Origin: MGBC163016 sp964649145
GTDB lineage: Bacteria > Actinomycetota > Coriobacteriia > Coriobacteriales > Eggerthellaceae
Direction: 5' to 3'
NCBI GenBank assembly: GCA_964649145.1
Contig: CAZYOQ010000011.1
Location: 1-35,402 of the forward strand
Length of the DNA: 35,402 nucleotides
A program made the translations under genes and the position numbers. Below the pieces are notes generated by a model. It was not told the DNA's origin, searched no databases, and was given only the letters and a program-made list of their open reading frames with translations. Below are positions 33,175 to 35,402 of the stretch, piece by piece. The stretch's first letter is position 1. Each line of letters opens with the position of its first letter.

Positions 33175-34851
33175 ATGGATAGCCAAAATGAATTATTCGA
33201 AAATGAGATCGAAGAGCTGCCCGCGGTACAAACGTTAAGTGACGTTGACGACGAGCAACTAGGGCACTCGGCAGCCCTCATAAGCATATGCACCATAATC
33301 TCGCGTATCACAGGCTTCGCCAGAACCTGGTCGATGGCCTGGGCCTTAGGCGCCACTTTCTTGTCCAGCTCTTATCAAGTTGCCAACAACTTGCCAAACA
33401 TGCTTTATGAGCTTGTCATGGGAGGAATGCTTACAACGGCATTCCTGCCTGTATACATGTCACTAAAGAAGAAGGTCGGCAAAGAAAAAAGCGACGAATA
33501 CGCCTCTAACCTGCTTACGCTTGTTGTGGTCGCGCTTGGGGTATTGGCCATACTTTGCATGATTTTTCCGCAAGTTGTGATTTACACGCAATCTTTTTAT
33601 TCCGACCAACAGACCATGGGAACGGCAACACTGCTCTTCCAGTTCTTCGCTATACAAATTGTTTTCTATGGAGCCTCTTCGATAATCTCTGGAATACTGA
33701 ACAGCAACCGTGACTACATTTGGGGCGCAATCGCACCGGTCTTCAACAACCTGATAGTCATCGCCTCGTTTATCGTTTATATCTTTATTGCACCCGCAAA
33801 CCAAGAGGCTGCCATCTATGTAATTGCGATTGGAAGCCCGCTTGGGGTTTTTGTCCAAATGGCCATACAAATACCTGGCCTTAAGCGAAATGGGATAAAG
33901 CTAAAATTCCGCATTTCGCTTAAAGACCCAGCTTTGCGCGAGACCGCGGCAATTGGCTTACCTGCACTTTTCATCACGATATGCGGCTTCATAACCGTTT
34001 CTGTGTCGAATGCCGCTTCTTATAGCTTCGCAGATAATGGGCCTTCCGTAATTGCTTACTCAAGGCTTTGGTTCACATTTCCCTATTCTTTTTTGGCAAT
34101 CCCTGTTGCTACAGCTATGTTTACAGAGCTTTCAGACATGCAAGCGGAAGGTAATGTATCGGGTGTAGTAGCTGGCATCATCAAAGGGTCTTCTCAGATA
34201 GGCTTTTTGATGGTTCCGTTCGCGTTGTTTTTAATCATATACTCACAGCCTCTTGTGACTTTGTATCATGTAGGCGCATTTACCTCAGACGGAATCACTC
34301 AAATTGCAATGTATCTTGCCGTAATGGCAATTGCGCTGCCTTTCTATGGAATGAATACTTATTTACAAATGGCTTTCTCAAGTATCAGGAAAATGAAGGC
34401 TTTTTCGATTGTGACATTGATGGGTTCTGCCTTACAAGTAGCAATAGTTGCTATAGCTGTAGCCATCAATAATATTGGCGGGCCTGCAAATATCAACTGG
34501 GTAGCTGCTGGCACAATTGGCGCCTACCTTTTAGGCGATGTGGCGTCTTATATATACTTGCAACGCCTTTTTCGCGAAAATGGTTTCCACGTTCTTCCTA
34601 TTGCGAAATCCCTGCTTCATGCGCTGCTGCTTGGTTTACTTGGGTGCATAGCAGGGCTCATAGTATTCAATTTACTTCAATTTGCATTTGGAGAAATGGG
34701 AAGCTCGCTTCTACGAGCATTGATCTATGTCGTGATTTCAGGTGTGATATCTGTACTTGTCACTTTCGCGCCAGCGATTAAAATGCAGCTGCCTGAGGCA
34801 TCGTTTGTTATAAGCATCTGGTCGAAGTTATTAGCCAAAATTCATCGATAG
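33175..34851 (+). CDS. murJ: Lipid II flippase MurJ
   Basis: MurJ (MviN) flips lipid-linked peptidoglycan precursor across the membrane. The 558-residue protein has about 14 hydrophobic helices from residue 33 on and the family signature near the first helices: SRITGFARTWSMAWALGA and NNLPNMLYELVMGGMLTTAFLPVY. An acidic cytoplasmic N-terminus of about 30 residues precedes the first helix. The fused kinase-like and carbohydrate-binding C-terminal domains of mycobacterial MurJ are absent. The start ATG has no good ribosome site (the nearest AAAGG is 15 nt away) and an in-frame stop lies a few codons upstream, so it is the only ATG option. Confidence 0.94.
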   Translation: MDSQNELFENEIEELPAVQTLSDVDDEQLGHSAALISICTIISRITGFARTWSMAWALGATFLSSSYQVANNLPNMLYELVMGGMLTTAFLPVYMSLKKKVGKEKSDEYASNLLTLVVVALGVLAILCMIFPQVVIYTQSFYSDQQTMGTATLLFQFFAIQIVFYGASSIISGILNSNRDYIWGAIAPVFNNLIVIASFIVYIFIAPANQEAAIYVIAIGSPLGVFVQMAIQIPGLKRNGIKLKFRISLKDPALRETAAIGLPALFITICGFITVSVSNAASYSFADNGPSVIAYSRLWFTFPYSFLAIPVATAMFTELSDMQAEGNVSGVVAGIIKGSSQIGFLMVPFALFLIIYSQPLVTLYHVGAFTSDGITQIAMYLAVMAIALPFYGMNTYLQMAFSSIRKMKAFSIVTLMGSALQVAIVAIAVAINNIGGPANINWVAAGTIGAYLLGDVASYIYLQRLFRENGFHVLPIAKSLLHALLLGLLGCIAGLIVFNLLQFAFGEMGSSLLRALIYVVISGVISVLVTFAPAIKMQLPEASFVISIWSKLLAKIHR

Positions 34852-34880
34852 CAAAGGTTTAAGAGACGGCTGTTTCTTCC

Positions 34881-35129
34881 CTAGTCGCTACACATGTTTA
34901 TGAATTCGAAAAAGTCACGCACAACACCGGGTTCTGTCGCATTGGCAAGTGCTGCTGCACTGTAAAATATTTTTCCACCGCCTGAAGAAGTACAGTCGTA
35001 GAACCTCTCAACTTTAGGGTAGCGCTCACCTAAAGAAGCAATTAATGCAAAGCCTACAGAACACTCGCCCGAAGCTACAGCCTTCATGGCTTTATCTTGG
35101 CTCTTATAGCGGCTGATCTTTTTGCTTAC
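34881..35129 (-). pseudogene. Fragment resembling the C-terminus of an ABC-transporter substrate-binding protein
   Basis: The frame runs from just after a stop codon at 35130-35132 to TAG at 34881, about 82 codons. It reads like the last third of an iron or small-solute binding protein: SQDKAMKAVASGECSVGFAL, then a Gly-rich strand and ALANATEPGVVRDFFEFI. An internal ATG at 35085-35087 could start a 68-residue product, but it lacks a ribosome site and cuts into the homologous-looking stretch. No signal peptide, lipobox or transporter partner is nearby. I infer a decayed remnant; the family match is from pattern memory only. Confidence 0.45.
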
Positions 35130-35145
35130 TTAGTTATGCTGATGA

Positions 35146-35402
35146 TCAGCAATGTTTCAAGTAATCGATAAGCTCACTGTAGGTAGTTTTTAGGCAGTTA
35201 ACTTCTTCGATCGAAGGAAGCTCATAAGCTTCAAGGGCGTCTATAATGCTTTTCGTCTGTATATACATACTACTTAGCGCAAGCTTGCTACACATATCGC
35301 GAAACGCACGCGCCTTGTCTATAACTTCGGCAAGGGGGTTTTCATCAGGGCTTTCATCAGGGCTTTCTTCAGGGTTTTTATCAGGGTTTTTATCAGGGTT
35401 TT
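35146..35402 (-). CDS. 3' end of a gene with tandem four-residue (N/S)PD(K/E) repeats (partial)
   Basis: A minus-strand frame is open from the right edge to TGA at 35146-35148, giving 85 visible codons. From the edge inwards it begins with NPDKNPDKNPEESPDESPDE, five Pro-acidic tetrapeptides, then a sixth NPLA. A 60-residue, probably helical tail follows: AEVIDKARAFRDMCSKLAL, later IIDALEAYELPSIEEV and finally DYLKHC. The repeat could be a flexible spacer between an upstream domain outside the window and the helical C-terminus. No membrane anchor or sorting signal is visible at this end. I do not recognise the family. Confidence 0.65.
   Translation of the reverse strand, partial: NPDKNPDKNPEESPDESPDENPLAEVIDKARAFRDMCSKLALSSMYIQTKSIIDALEAYELPSIEEVNCLKTTYSELIDYLKHC
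35341..35402. repeat. 12-bp tandem repeat reaching the window edge
   Basis: Five units of a 12-bp repeat of the form TCATCAGGGCTT / TTATCAGGGTTT occur head to tail and continue out of the window. The period equals four codons, so copy-number changes keep the reading frame. Units nearest the edge are nearly identical (NPDK type) and those further in have diverged (SPDE type), as expected for recent expansion at one end. Confidence 0.85.

Noticed and set aside
33142..33177. Leaderless promoter for murJ (TATAAC at 33165-33170)
   Set aside because: The gap to the ATG is only 4 nt, no -35 or TGn extension is present, so support is too weak to call despite the missing ribosome site.
35138..35154. 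Palindrome TGCTGATGATCAGCA between the binding-protein remnant and the repeat gene as a terminator
   Set aside because: A one-base centre gives no workable loop and no T-run follows on either strand.
35341..35402. 12-bp repeats as a CRISPR array
   Set aside because: The units are contiguous without spacers, too short, and lie in frame within a coding sequence.

Overview
The window reads as a chromosomal housekeeping segment of a Gram-positive actinobacterium, most likely of the class Coriobacteriia. The evidence is gene order plus gene content. The block uvrC-rapZ-yvcK-whiA-gap-pgk-tpiA-secG is the classic actinobacterial arrangement. A cofactor-independent phosphoglycerate mutase (gpmI) sits inside it, AddA/AddB-type repair proteins lie just upstream, and RapZ has Arg in place of the usual Walker A Lys. 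Base composition is moderate, lower than in most Actinomycetota. The genus cannot be fixed from sequence alone. There is no rRNA, insertion sequence, prophage or CRISPR array.

Layout. (1) 42-17536, all minus strand, read from high to low coordinate: addB, addA, a small winged-helix gene and uvrC (DNA repair); rapZ, yvcK and whiA (envelope-carbon regulation and cell division); gap, pgk, tpiA and gpmI (lower glycolysis); secG; and a separately transcribed tRNA-Gly(GCC) ending in a strong terminator. The gap-pgk gap holds a terminator and a 96-nt hairpin element with an 11-codon leader ORF. (2) 17685-21199: a Sel1-like protein of unknown function (minus) divergent from an enlarged fabH and a DEAD-box RNA helicase (plus). 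(3) 21221-29379, minus: the translation operon rimP-nusA-ylxR-infB-rbfA-nrnA-truB-ribF, preceded by a promoter and a leader that looks like a transcription attenuator. (4) 29559-34851: xerD (minus, apparently leaderless), a DUF1846-family gene (plus), NAD kinase (minus) and the lipid II flippase murJ (plus). (5) 34881-35402, minus: a degraded fragment resembling the C-terminus of an ABC-transporter binding protein, then the 3' end of a gene whose preceding part is built of 12-bp (four-codon) repeats and runs off the right edge.

Most genes are packed with 4-20 bp overlaps or gaps and Shine-Dalgarno motifs of the AGGAG type. GTG and TTG starts are common (secG, fabH, uvrC, ribF, truB, rbfA, rimP). 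The most interesting items are the two leader structures (gap-pgk and rimP), the leaderless xerD promoter, a Cys/His zinc-binding-like tail on NusA, the large insertion in FabH, and the repeat-bearing gene at the right edge. I see no obvious new multi-gene system; the novelty is mainly regulatory RNA and unusual protein architecture.
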